In this document: in pieces, positions 16,520-24,214 of the stretch
How the letters are laid out: every line of letters begins with the position of its first letter
Numbering within the stretch: position 1 is the first letter of the stretch
NCBI RefSeq assembly: GCF_045066735.1
Contig: NZ_JBISHH010000025.1
Span: 434,001-498,000, forward strand
DNA: 64,000 nt
Source of the DNA: Algibacter sp045066735
Lineage (GTDB): Bacteria; Bacteroidota; Bacteroidia; Flavobacteriales; Flavobacteriaceae
Reading direction: 5' to 3'
The notes under the pieces: model-generated
The model's database searches: none
Told to the model about the DNA's origin: nothing
What the model saw: only the letters and a program-made list of their open reading frames with translations
Translations under genes and position numbers: made by a program

Positions 16520-17149
16520 TTAAAGTATTTCTATTTTATTTCGGCTTAGCTTTATTTTATTTTCATTTTCTAATTGTTTTAATAATCTTGAAATTACTAC
16601 GCGCGATGTGTGCAGGTCTTCGGCTATATCTTGATGTTTTACAATTATGGTGTTGTCTCCACTAAGGTTTACTTTGTTTTGAAGGTGATTATAGAGACGC
16701 TGGTCCATTTTTAAGAATGCAATGTTGTCTATGGTTTCGAGCATTTCATTAAAGCGTGTTTGGTAACTTTCTAAGATAAAATTACGCCAGCTATGGTTGG
16801 TGTGGAACCAGGCTTGTATGTTCTCTACTGGTATAAGTACTAAACTTGAATTAGTTTCGGCTACGGCTCTTATTTTGCTTTTCGTGGATCCCATACAACA
16901 GGTAAGTGACATGGTGCAGGTTTCTCCGGTTTCTAGAAAATAGATAAGAAGGTCGTTACCTTCTGTATCTTCACGTAGTATTTTGATTGTACCACTAAGT
17001 AGTAAAGGAATATATTTTAATTGCTGATTGATGTCTATTATAATATCATTTTTTTCAAAGGTTTTGAAACTTCCGATTTTTAAAATTTCTTCTATAATCT
17101 CTTGATCCAGAAGCGGACTAAATTTTTCTTTTAATAGTACTTTTTCCAT
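16520..17149 (-). CDS. Crp/Fnr-family transcriptional regulator with Cys cluster
   Basis: 209 residues from the ATG at 17149; a longer TTG start would fall inside the promoter element. The N-terminal cyclic-nucleotide-like barrel (about 15-125) is followed by a long helix and a C-terminal winged HTH with DLHTSRVVISRLLKQLE. The barrel carries CTMSLTCCMG, with Cys78, Cys84 and Cys85, which could sense sulfur species, a metal or oxygen. It lies upstream of and in line with the YeeE/TSUP/MBL module, whose promoter has a matching dyad, so it is the likely activator. The sensing mechanism is inference. Confidence 0.88.
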   Translation of the reverse strand: MEKVLLKEKFSPLLDQEIIEEILKIGSFKTFEKNDIIIDINQQLKYIPLLLSGTIKILREDTEGNDLLIYFLETGETCTMSLTCCMGSTKSKIRAVAETNSSLVLIPVENIQAWFHTNHSWRNFILESYQTRFNEMLETIDNIAFLKMDQRLYNHLQNKVNLSGDNTIIVKHQDIAEDLHTSRVVISRLLKQLENENKIKLSRNKIEIL

Positions 17150-17152
17150 ATT

Positions 17153-17160
17153 CAAAAATA
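17153..17160 (-). promoter_or_regulatory. -7 promoter element of the Crp/Fnr gene
   Basis: Reads TATTTTTG on the reverse strand and ends only three bases before the ATG at 17149. Transcription would start at or next to the start codon, suggesting a leaderless mRNA. A -33 TTG is not evident. Confidence 0.45.
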
Positions 17161-17183
17161 ATCATAAAAAAGTTTAAAAAAAA

Positions 17184-17216
17184 TTTGGTTATCATTTATT
17201 AAAAGATGTATATTTG
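17184..17216 (+). promoter_or_regulatory. Promoter of tRNA-Arg
   Basis: A TTTG at 17184-17187 and TATATTTG at 17209-17216, with 21 bases between, match both Bacteroidota sigma-A elements. The tRNA 5' end is 15 bases downstream. This is the clearest two-part promoter in the window. Confidence 0.75.
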
Positions 17217-17230
17217 CACCCACGAAAAAA

Positions 17231-17304
17231 GGCCTCGTGGCGCAACTGAATAGCGCACTTGATTACGGCTCAAGAGGTTACTGGTTTGAATCCAGTCGAG
17301 GTCA
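17231..17304 (+). tRNA. tRNA-Arg (anticodon ACG)
   Basis: A 74-base cloverleaf folds without gaps. The acceptor GGCCTCG pairs with CGAGGTC (one G-U), the D stem is GCGC/GCGC, the anticodon stem CTTGA/TCAAG encloses the loop TTACGGC with anticodon ACG, and the T stem ACTGG/CCAGT encloses TTTGAAT. The discriminator is A and no CCA is encoded. It reads CGN arginine codons after deamination of A34 to inosine. Confidence 0.97.
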
Positions 17305-17311
17305 CGAAATT

Positions 17312-17341
17312 AAAGCTTCCATGAAAATGGAGGCTTTTTTT
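17312..17341 (+). terminator. Intrinsic terminator after tRNA-Arg
   Basis: aaagcttccat (17312-17322) pairs with atggaggcttt (17327-17337), with one U-G pair and a GAAA loop, and a T-run follows. It lies eight bases after the tRNA. Confidence 0.88.
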
Positions 17342-17347
17342 ATGTCT

Positions 17348-17500
17348 TTAATCGAGAGCATTTTTTGTTACGTAAACACGCCAACCAATTATAGCTAATT
17401 GTAGTTTATTGGCTTTAGATAAATCGAGTTGTTTTTTAGAATAACTAGGTAAGATTGCTTTATTAACCTTTGCTAAAATTTTGAATACTTGCTTTTGCAT
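17348..17500 (-). CDS. Small basic protein, 50 residues, unknown function
   Basis: An ATG at 17500 opens a 50-codon frame ending at 17348. The product begins MQKQVFKILAKVNKAILPSY and ends WRVYVTKNALD. The pattern KILAKxNKAILPS...LDLSKAxKLQLAxIxWRxYVTxxALD is, from memory, a small protein conserved in flavobacteria, sometimes labelled SsrA-binding protein although it lacks the SmpB fold. The composition is basic with an amphipathic middle. It is convergent with tRNA-Arg and ends six bases from its terminator. An 11-bp inverted repeat lies 25 bases upstream of the start. Confidence 0.7.
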   Translation of the reverse strand: MQKQVFKILAKVNKAILPSYSKKQLDLSKANKLQLAIIGWRVYVTKNALD

Positions 17501-17524
17501 GTGTTACCACTTTTTTGTAAAAAT

Positions 17525-17554
17525 AGTAAAACTTATTCTAGACTAAGTTTTACT
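17525..17554. promoter_or_regulatory. Perfect 11-bp inverted repeat upstream of the small gene
   Basis: AGTAAAACTTA and TAAGTTTTACT flank an eight-base spacer with no mismatch. It stands 25 bases before the ATG at 17500 on the reverse strand. It could be an operator or an RNA hairpin in the 5' leader; no U-run follows on either side, so it is unlikely to be a terminator. Confidence 0.4.
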
Positions 17555-17943
17555 TGTTTTGTGGTTAAAGGCTTGTAATGATTGTGATTAATAAATCGAT
17601 TGCAAGTTTGGCAAGTGTCATCATAATGTTTTAGTTTTAAAGGGTTAGTGTTATACTCAGTTTTTCGATTGAGATTTCAATATATATTTTTAAGAAGCTA
17701 TCTTCCAAGTGTTTCTATTAAAATCGATGAAATTGCATATGAATTTGTAAGTATAAAAACCAATTTTGTTTTAATATTTGAGTGACCTGCTTTGAATGTG
17801 TTGTGTGTTTTAACTTAAAAGTGTTAATTTGGTTTGTATTTGTAACTTTTTAAGGGCTTTTTTTAACTGTAATTTTGAAACCAAGGGAGATTTGGCGTTT
17901 AGTAAGTGCTTTTTTTAATGTTTCATCTTTTTTATAATTTAAA
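17555..17943. other. Intergenic stretch without recognisable feature
   Basis: AT-rich sequence between the small basic gene and the M56 gene terminator. Only very short frames are present on either strand, and I see no promoter pair, tRNA or repeat. It may include the promoter region of the small gene. Confidence 0.5.
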
Positions 17944-17980
17944 ACACAAAAAAAAGACACTCATTGCTGAGTGTCTTAAA
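17944..17980 (-). terminator. Intrinsic terminator after the M56 peptidase gene
   Basis: aagacactca (17954-17963) pairs perfectly with tgagtgtctt (17968-17977) around a TTGC loop. On the reverse strand the stem is followed by a run of eight T. It lies about 25 bases after the stop at 18005. Confidence 0.9.
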
Positions 17981-18004
17981 TTTTTAATTTGTGTGATTCC
18001 GAAT

Positions 18005-19666
18005 TTATTTTTTTGTATAAATCTCGATAACTCCATGTTTAGCTTTTTCGCCATATTTCTCGGTTGCATTTTCATTTTTTAAAACATTCATGGATTTTAT
18101 CGTGTTTTGGTCAATGGTTTCTAGTTCGTCGTAATCGATTTCTAGATTGTCCACATATACTAACGGTCGTTTTTCTTTTTTAACGTCTAAGTTATTTTCC
18201 TTTTTTACAACTTTAATTGTGTTGCTCGTTTTTCCGTAGCTTGTTACTGTTGCGCTGCTCATTCCGTTTTCTTTTGCAGAACTAACATTTTTTGTTGTTG
18301 TAATTTCTATAACGCCATTTTTTCCTTTATCGCCATATTTCTCGGTGGCAGATTCTCCTTTAAGTGCATTAATGTATTTCACGCTATCCTTCATTAAAGT
18401 AAATCCTTTCTCTGTAATAACTTTATTATCTATAACATATAAAGGGTTTTTATCTGTTTGAATTAGGGCTTTTGCTAATGCCGGAGCTATATTAGAAACT
18501 TGATTTGCCTGGTTGTCTATTGTAATGCTGTGCGTTTTTTTATCAATAGTAATTTTTATGGTTTTTAGCGGATCGGGTGAGTTGGTTTTGAAATTAGAAT
18601 TATGTGAATTCTTGTAGCTCACCGTTATGCTAATGGAAGTAATATTATTAGCCGAATTTCTTTTAATATTTTTTATATCTAGAGTATACCCGTTTTCTTT
18701 TAGTTTAGTTGTGAGCTTTTGTAAATCATCGTCCGAGCTGTCTTTATTGATATAAACGCTTAATAAATTCTCGGCATTTAATGATTTAGTTGTGTGCGCG
18801 TCGTTGTGAGAAGTATGGTTAATTGTAATTTCTTTTGTATTAAAGCTCATTATAAATACGCACAAGAGTGGCATTATTAATAGGTGTTTAAGTAAATTAA
18901 TGTTGTTCGATTTTGATTTTTGTAACATAACGATTCGTTTTTTGATTAATGATGTGTGAAAATTATTTGTTAAAGCCATTTGATGAGATGGCAAGCTTGT
19001 TTTTAGTAAGGTGATTTGATATGTTTTTTTACAATCTATTTGATGTTGAGTTTCATTATCGGCTATAAATTCTAAATTTTGTTTTAAAGCTTTGTTGTAA
19101 AACCATATAAACGGATTAAACCATAGCGCAATACAGCTAAGTTGTGTGAGTAAAACATCGATAGAGTGTTTTTGATTAGCATGAATTTTTTCGTGAATTA
19201 GAATTTGTTCTAACTCGTTGTTGTTAAAGTTCTTCGGGTTAAAAACAATCCAGTTGAAAAAAGAAAAAGGAGATATGTTTTTGTGTGTTTTAATGTAAGT
19301 GTATTTACCGTTTTTCTCTTTTTTACTTTTCGAGATTACTAAAGTTAAAGCGGTAAGTTGTATTAAAAACCGAATAGAAAAACCGATAACTCCTAATAAA
19401 TATATTGTGGGTAAATAATCTAATATACTAAATGGTGTTTCTATATTTTCGGAAATCTCCGTAGGGATATTATTGAAATTTGGTATGTCTACTGGAGTAT
19501 ATTCCACATAAATAGGAATCACTAAAAAAGGCAACACAAATGCTGTTAAAATGCCGAGTATTAAAAACCATCTATTCTGGTTAAAAAAAGTCTCGCGTTG
19601 CAAAAAGACTTTGTAACTTAAATAGAAAATGGCTAATAAAGCAGATGCTTTTAAAAGATATTCCAT
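18005..19666 (-). CDS. M56 (BlaR1-type) membrane metallopeptidase with two TonB-plug-like tails
   Basis: 553 residues. The N-terminal part has BlaR1-like transmembrane helices and the cytoplasmic zinc motif HEKIH (158-162) in LIHEKIHANQ. A further helix lies near 258-272. The remainder is extracytoplasmic and, instead of a penicillin-binding domain, carries two copies of a plug-like segment. Each has PLYVIDN or PLVYVDN, then ATEKYG(D/E)K, and ends GVIEI(T/Y)T. The first copy is at about 405-460, the second at the C-terminus. It pairs with the BlaI-type repressor 2 bases upstream. Signal-dependent cleavage of that repressor is the known scheme; the inducing signal is unknown. Confidence 0.87.
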   Translation of the reverse strand: MEYLLKASALLAIFYLSYKVFLQRETFFNQNRWFLILGILTAFVLPFLVIPIYVEYTPVDIPNFNNIPTEISENIETPFSILDYLPTIYLLGVIGFSIRFLIQLTALTLVISKSKKEKNGKYTYIKTHKNISPFSFFNWIVFNPKNFNNNELEQILIHEKIHANQKHSIDVLLTQLSCIALWFNPFIWFYNKALKQNLEFIADNETQHQIDCKKTYQITLLKTSLPSHQMALTNNFHTSLIKKRIVMLQKSKSNNINLLKHLLIMPLLCVFIMSFNTKEITINHTSHNDAHTTKSLNAENLLSVYINKDSSDDDLQKLTTKLKENGYTLDIKNIKRNSANNITSISITVSYKNSHNSNFKTNSPDPLKTIKITIDKKTHSITIDNQANQVSNIAPALAKALIQTDKNPLYVIDNKVITEKGFTLMKDSVKYINALKGESATEKYGDKGKNGVIEITTTKNVSSAKENGMSSATVTSYGKTSNTIKVVKKENNLDVKKEKRPLVYVDNLEIDYDELETIDQNTIKSMNVLKNENATEKYGEKAKHGVIEIYTKK

Positions 19667-19668
19667 AA

Positions 19669-20028
19669 TTAATTGTCTTTTTCAATGAGTTTAATAATCT
19701 CTTTAAGCTCGTCTACGCTAATCTTTTCCTCTTTAGCAAAAAAGGAAACCATGTTTTTATAAGAGTTGTTAAAATAGTTGTTAATGGCGGTATTCATAAA
19801 CCCTTTTCTGTAATCTTCTTTAGAAATAATAGGGTAGTATTGGTGGGTTTTCCCGTAAGCGTTGTAAGACACATAGCCTTTTTCTTCTAAATTTCTAATA
19901 ATGGTAGAAAGCGTGTTGTAATGCGGTTTATCTTTCTTTATTTCAGCTAATACATCTTTTACAAAAGCTTTTTCTAGTTTCCATAAAATGTGCATTATTT
20001 CTTCTTCTTTATTTGTTAATTTCTCCAT
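19669..20028 (-). CDS. BlaI/MecI-family transcriptional repressor
   Basis: 119 residues. The N-terminal winged helix reads LTNKEEEIMHILWKLEKAFV and continues to YNTLSTIIRNLEEKGYVSY, the typical BlaI DNA-recognition and wing region; the C-terminus is the dimerisation helix. BlaI repressors are inactivated by cleavage triggered by their M56 partner, which is encoded immediately downstream. Upstream lie three phased dyads suited to autoregulation. Confidence 0.93.
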   Translation of the reverse strand: MEKLTNKEEEIMHILWKLEKAFVKDVLAEIKKDKPHYNTLSTIIRNLEEKGYVSYNAYGKTHQYYPIISKEDYRKGFMNTAINNYFNNSYKNMVSFFAKEEKISVDELKEIIKLIEKDN

Positions 20029-20059
20029 TTAGATTAATACGTTAATTATCAGTACTCAA

Positions 20060-20067
20060 CAAATATA
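20060..20067 (-). promoter_or_regulatory. -7 promoter element of the BlaI-M56 operon
   Basis: Reverse strand reads TATATTTG, an exact TAnnTTTG, 31 bases before the repressor ATG. The -33 position falls inside the dyad array, so repressor binding there would block polymerase. Confidence 0.6.
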
Positions 20068-20068
20068 C

Positions 20069-20124
20069 AACTATTTTTTTAGTTATAAAACTAAATATGT
20101 AGTTATTTAACTATAATTTAAGTT
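20069..20124. promoter_or_regulatory. Three tandem phased dyads, candidate BlaI operators
   Basis: AACTA-N6-TAGTT occurs at 20069-20084 and 20089-20104, and again with one mismatch (AACTA-N6-AAGTT) at 20109-20124. Start points are exactly 20 bases apart, close to two helical turns. The array covers the region just upstream of the -7 box of the BlaI-type gene. The half-sites resemble the ACTA/TAGT cores of known BlaI/MecI operators. Confidence 0.65.
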
Positions 20125-20192
20125 TTCAAAAAAAAGTATGACTTATTACTTTTCATTTTTAGTTTCAATTATCTTCGCAAAAAATTATAGTT

Positions 20193-21137
20193 ATGAGTTT
20201 ACTTTGGGTTATCCTTGGTTTTATTTTATTAGTTATTGGTGGCGAGTTTTTAGTTAGAGCATCTGTAGCCTTATCTTTTAAGTTTAATATCTCTAAAATG
20301 GTAATCGGGATGACGGTAGTTTCTTTTGCGACTTCGGCTCCCGAATTATTGGTAAGTTTACAAGCTGCGTTATCTGGTTCTCCTGCTATAGCTATAAATA
20401 ATGTTGTAGGTTCTAATATCGCAAACATTGGTTTGGTTTTAGGAATAACGGCTATGGTGAGTGTAATTGCTGTAGATAAGTCGTTTTACAAATTGAATTG
20501 GCCTGTGATGATGGTGTTTTCTATAGCGTTGTATTATTTTTTAGAAAACGACAATGTATTAACGGCTATAGAAGGTGGTATTCTATTTTCAGGACTCGTC
20601 GTGTTTTTAATATATTTAATCAAAACAGCTAAAAAAGATGCCGTATCTGATGAGGTCGATGATACCTTAGCAGCCGTTTCTAACTTTAAAATAGGTTTGT
20701 GGCTATTAATAGGCGCTGCGGCCCTTTATTTTGGTAGTGAATGGTTAGTAGAGGGCTCTAAAGCTATTGCTCGATCTATTGGTGTCTCTGAGGCCGTTAT
20801 TGGTGTATCTCTAATTGCTATTGGAACTAGCGTTCCTGAATTGGCTGCATCTGTTATTGCCGCGGCTAAGCAAGAAAAAGCAATTTCTTTAGGAAACTTA
20901 ATTGGCTCTAATATTTTTAATATCGCTTCAGTTTTGGGTTTAACAGCCATGATAAAACCTATTCCAGTTACCGAACCTTCTATTTTAAGTACTGATGTTT
21001 TTTGGATGCTTGGTTTTTCGGCTATTTTAATTCCGTTAATATTTCTTCCAAAGCGTTTACAAATTAGCAGACTTAAAGGTTTTCTTTTGGTTGTAGGTTA
21101 TGGTATTTTTATGTTTTTGGTATTTACCGGAAAATAG
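20193..21137 (+). CDS. Calcium/sodium antiporter (CaCA family, YrbG-type)
   Basis: 314 residues with about ten membrane helices in two inverted repeats. The alpha-repeat motifs are ATSAPELLVSLQAALSG then VGSNIANIGLVLG in the first half, and AIGTSVPELAASVIAAAKQ then GSNIFNIASVLG in the second; they hold the ion-binding Glu and Asn residues. It exchanges Na+ (or H+) for Ca2+ across the inner membrane. A near -7 box TATCTTCG lies at 20169-20176. It is divergent from the BlaI operon, whose dyads lie about 70 bases upstream. Confidence 0.92.
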   Translation: MSLLWVILGFILLVIGGEFLVRASVALSFKFNISKMVIGMTVVSFATSAPELLVSLQAALSGSPAIAINNVVGSNIANIGLVLGITAMVSVIAVDKSFYKLNWPVMMVFSIALYYFLENDNVLTAIEGGILFSGLVVFLIYLIKTAKKDAVSDEVDDTLAAVSNFKIGLWLLIGAAALYFGSEWLVEGSKAIARSIGVSEAVIGVSLIAIGTSVPELAASVIAAAKQEKAISLGNLIGSNIFNIASVLGLTAMIKPIPVTEPSILSTDVFWMLGFSAILIPLIFLPKRLQISRLKGFLLVVGYGIFMFLVFTGK

Positions 21138-21149
21138 ATTGGTAAGAGT

Positions 21150-21665
21150 ATGATTAAAATAGAAAAAGCAACAATTAATGATGCGAAATTAATTGCTAAA
21201 ATTGGGTGCCAAACTTTTTTAGAATCTCACGGAAATAGTGCATCGGAAGTTGATGTTAAAAATTTTGTTGATAAAACTTATCATGAAAAAGCCATAGTTG
21301 AAGAGTTTAAAAACAAGAATGTTCAGTATTATATTATTTCTGTTGGGAGTGAAATAGCAGGCTTTACAAAGATAGAGTTGAATGTTGCAAGCCAATGGGT
21401 TAAAGAAAGTGCTATTACTAAATTAGATCGTCTTTACTTATTGGAAGAATTTCACGGTATAACATTAGGAGTGAAACTTCTTAATTTTATTATTGAAACA
21501 TCTAAACAGCACAACCAAAAAGGGATTTGGCTTGCGGTTTGGGTTGAGAATAACAAAGCCATAGGGTTTTATACCAAAAATGGATTTAAAGTTGTTGGAG
21601 ATTACCTATTTAAAATATCCGATACACATTCAAATCCTAATCATATTATGTATTTAAGTTTTTAA
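21150..21665 (+). CDS. GNAT-family N-acetyltransferase
   Basis: 171 residues. The Gcn5-type fold is recognisable from LDRLYLLEEFHGITLGVKLL (acetyl-CoA binding loop, though the usual RxxGxG is poorly kept) and from WLAVWVENNKAIGFYTKNGF near 130-149. Such enzymes acetylate amino groups of small molecules or proteins; the substrate is unknown. It follows the antiporter after 12 bases and may share its transcript. Confidence 0.85.
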   Translation: MIKIEKATINDAKLIAKIGCQTFLESHGNSASEVDVKNFVDKTYHEKAIVEEFKNKNVQYYIISVGSEIAGFTKIELNVASQWVKESAITKLDRLYLLEEFHGITLGVKLLNFIIETSKQHNQKGIWLAVWVENNKAIGFYTKNGFKVVGDYLFKISDTHSNPNHIMYLSF

Positions 21666-21762
21666 TTTAGCTTTTAAATTTGATAATTTTTTCACGTTTA
21701 CTTAGAAAGTTTGGGTTCAAAACCATTGATAATACTTAGATTTACACTTTTAAATAACATCA

Positions 21763-23064
21763 ATGAGGCAAACTTTAGAAGCATTAAAAGGAGGTGAATT
21801 AATAGGGGTAAAAACACTAAAACTAGCTTGTGGCTTAAAAGAATTTCCAGAAGAAATTTTTACGCTGGCCGAAACGTTAGAGGTTTTAGATTTATCGGAT
21901 AATAAATTGAGTGAATTACCTGAAGATATTTATAAGCTTAAACATCTACGAATTATATTTTTTGCAAGGAATAATTTTAAGGAGTTTCCAAGTGCACTTG
22001 CAAAATGTCCAAGTTTAAATATGATTGGTTTTAAATCGAACCAAATTAAAACAGTGCCAGAATATGCATTTCCACCATTATTAAATTGGTTGATTTTAAC
22101 TGATAATAAAATTGAAAAACTTCCAAAAAGTATTGGTGATTCCGTATTGCTTCAAAAATGCGCTCTCGCCGGTAATTTAATTGAAGAATTACCTATTGAA
22201 ATGAAAGCATGCCTGAATTTAGAACTCATTCGGTTTTCGGCTAACCAATTGAAGTCTATTCCAGAATGGTTTTTTGAGTTGCCTAAATTATCATGGGTTG
22301 CTTTTGGAGGTAATCCAGCAGCCGAAAAGATAGAAGCAGAGGAAGATTTTGAATCTTTTGATTGGAGCAATTTTTCTGTTAAAGAATTATTAGGTGAAGG
22401 AGCTTCGGGCTTTATTTCGAAGGCTTACTGGAAATCAGAAAATAAGGATATTGCAATAAAGGTGTTTAAGGGCGATGTTACTAGCGATGGTTTGCCTGAT
22501 GACGAAATGGCAATTTCTATTGCAGCAGGAACTCATGAGAATTTAATTCCTGTTTTAGGAAAAATTAAAAACCATCCAGACGATAAAATAGGGTTAATTA
22601 TGACGTTGATTTCTCCAGATTACGTCAATTTAGGAAATCCGCCAAGTTTACAAACCTGCACACGCGATGTATTTGATGAAACTTCTGTTTTTAATGCAGA
22701 GGAGTTATTAAAAATTGTAAAAAGTATCGCTTCAGTTTGCGAGCAGTTACATAAAAATGGTATTAACCATGGTGATTTGTATGCTCATAATATATTAGTG
22801 AATGCATCGGCAGATTGTCTTCTAGGCGATTTTGGCGCAGCTTCTTTTTACGATGTTAATTCTGAGCTTGCTTATGCTGTTGAGCGTGTAGAAGTGCGTG
22901 CTTATGCTTGTTTAGTAGAAGATGTGTTAGGTCTTGTTCGTGAAAATGACATGAATAGTGAACTTCTCGAAAAATGGCAAAAATTAATCGCTGATTGTAC
23001 AAGTAGCGATGTTAGATTGCGACCAGGCTTTTCTGATATTTTAGAGGTTCTGGATGAGTTTTGA
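21763..23064 (+). CDS. Leucine-rich repeat protein fused to a protein kinase domain
   Basis: 433 residues with no signal peptide. About seven 23-residue LRR units fill residues 30-200; clear ones read LEVLDLSDNKLSELPEDIY and LLNWLILTDNKIEKLP. A compact kinase domain follows. It has a glycine loop LGEGASGFIS (about 213-222), Lys233 in IAIKVFKG, a catalytic HGDLYAHNIL (His336, Asp338; HGD rather than HRD) and DFG at 356-358. The essential residues are all present, so an active cytoplasmic Ser/Thr-type kinase is likely. Partners are unknown; the LRR part probably recognises a protein. Confidence 0.88.
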   Translation: MRQTLEALKGGELIGVKTLKLACGLKEFPEEIFTLAETLEVLDLSDNKLSELPEDIYKLKHLRIIFFARNNFKEFPSALAKCPSLNMIGFKSNQIKTVPEYAFPPLLNWLILTDNKIEKLPKSIGDSVLLQKCALAGNLIEELPIEMKACLNLELIRFSANQLKSIPEWFFELPKLSWVAFGGNPAAEKIEAEEDFESFDWSNFSVKELLGEGASGFISKAYWKSENKDIAIKVFKGDVTSDGLPDDEMAISIAAGTHENLIPVLGKIKNHPDDKIGLIMTLISPDYVNLGNPPSLQTCTRDVFDETSVFNAEELLKIVKSIASVCEQLHKNGINHGDLYAHNILVNASADCLLGDFGAASFYDVNSELAYAVERVEVRAYACLVEDVLGLVRENDMNSELLEKWQKLIADCTSSDVRLRPGFSDILEVLDEF

Positions 23065-23121
23065 TAAGGTTTTTAACGTGTAAATGTTGTTTTATTTCGT
23101 GACAAATTTTTTATAGAAGCG

Positions 23122-23307
23122 TTATTGTACAGCTTTAAAATTTCCAAAAATCAAAGAGGTTAATAGTAACCCTAATCCTATTCCCATAAAAGAACCTTTC
23201 GCAAAATCTGATAATTCAATAAATTGAGAAAATATTTGAGAAATCGCAATTACAGACATTCCAATGGATAGGAGAATTAGTGTTTGTTTTTTCGTTATTT
23301 TTTTCAT
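23122..23307 (-). CDS. Small two-helix membrane protein, unknown
   Basis: 61 residues from the ATG at 23307 (MKKITKKQTLILLSIGMSVI). A longer frame reaches back into the PAP2 gene but adds an unlikely leader. Two hydrophobic segments (about 9-24 and 37-54) are separated by a polar loop FIELSDFAKG. The Lys-rich N-terminus suggests a cytoplasmic start. No family is recognised. It is convergent with the LRR-kinase gene and may be co-transcribed with the PAP2 gene upstream. Confidence 0.6.
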   Translation of the reverse strand: MKKITKKQTLILLSIGMSVIAISQIFSQFIELSDFAKGSFMGIGLGLLLTSLIFGNFKAVQ

Positions 23308-23368
23308 TTTAGCTTTTATAGTTAGTATTAACTTTATAATATTTGTTACATATTTTAAGGTTAATTTC

Positions 23369-24214
23369 TTAATTAAAACGAAGATTAACTCCAATTTGCC
23401 CTGGAGCGAAAGATAAATCCCAATTTACCTTCTTAGTGTTGTTATTGTATTTTTGTTTATAGCGAGCATCTAAATACTTATCGATAGACTCTACAATTAA
23501 AATACTCATTACTGTGCCTAGTGCAACATCGGAAAACCAATGTTTACTTATTACTATTCTTGTAAATCCAGGAATCATGCCTATAGTGTAAATACCTGCT
23601 TTTATCCATGGACTCTTAAATTGTTTGGCAATGGCATAGGCATTCCCAAACGATAAAACGGTATGGCCAGAGAAAAAGGAATCGTAATTATTAACTTTTT
23701 TTAGTAATAAAGGATCAAAACTATTCGCTGAATCTCCAGTTAATGGTCGAGATCTTCCTAGAACACGTACGGTAACTTGCTGTAAAAATCCGCCTGTAAT
23801 CGTGGAAGCTAGCATTAAAACACCTGTTCTTCTAATTTTTTCGTTTTTAATAAATAAACCCGTAAAATATACAGCACCGCTAAGGCTATAGTTTCCTTCA
23901 GGATTAGCTGTTTTGCCACCAAAATGTAGTACGTTGTTAGGAATAGAACTTCGAAAACCATCAGACCAATGGTCTATTTCATCATCAACAAAGGTTAATA
24001 GAGCTGTTCCAGCTGCTATTCCAGCAAAGTCTACCCATTGTTTACCTTTCCATTGTGTTGGTCTGCTAAAAGCATAACCAACACCTTTTCCAACACTACC
24101 CATATCGTATTTAAAGGTCTGCCAGATTGTTTGATCTTTAAATGATTCATTTGTGTTTTGCCCGTTCATGAAGCTTGAACAGAACAATAAAAAGACTATA
24201 AGTGTTTTCTTCAT
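23369..24214 (-). CDS. PAP2-superfamily phosphatase
   Basis: 281 residues with a signal peptide (LIVFLLFCSSFMNGQ). The three PAP2 phosphatase motifs appear as RSRPL (about residue 153), SFFSGHT (about 175-181) and SKHWFSDVALG (about 214-224), with the catalytic His residues in the last two. The enzyme should act on lipid phosphates or undecaprenyl pyrophosphate on the periplasmic side. Basic residues near the end are followed by a beta-rich tail (VNWDLSFAPGQIGVNLRF) that could face the outer membrane. Confidence 0.88.
   Translation of the reverse strand: MKKTLIVFLLFCSSFMNGQNTNESFKDQTIWQTFKYDMGSVGKGVGYAFSRPTQWKGKQWVDFAGIAAGTALLTFVDDEIDHWSDGFRSSIPNNVLHFGGKTANPEGNYSLSGAVYFTGLFIKNEKIRRTGVLMLASTITGGFLQQVTVRVLGRSRPLTGDSANSFDPLLLKKVNNYDSFFSGHTVLSFGNAYAIAKQFKSPWIKAGIYTIGMIPGFTRIVISKHWFSDVALGTVMSILIVESIDKYLDARYKQKYNNNTKKVNWDLSFAPGQIGVNLRFN

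Noticed and set aside
17231..17304. Possible integration site at tRNA-Arg
   Set aside because: No integrase and no duplicated tRNA 3' end were seen in the window.
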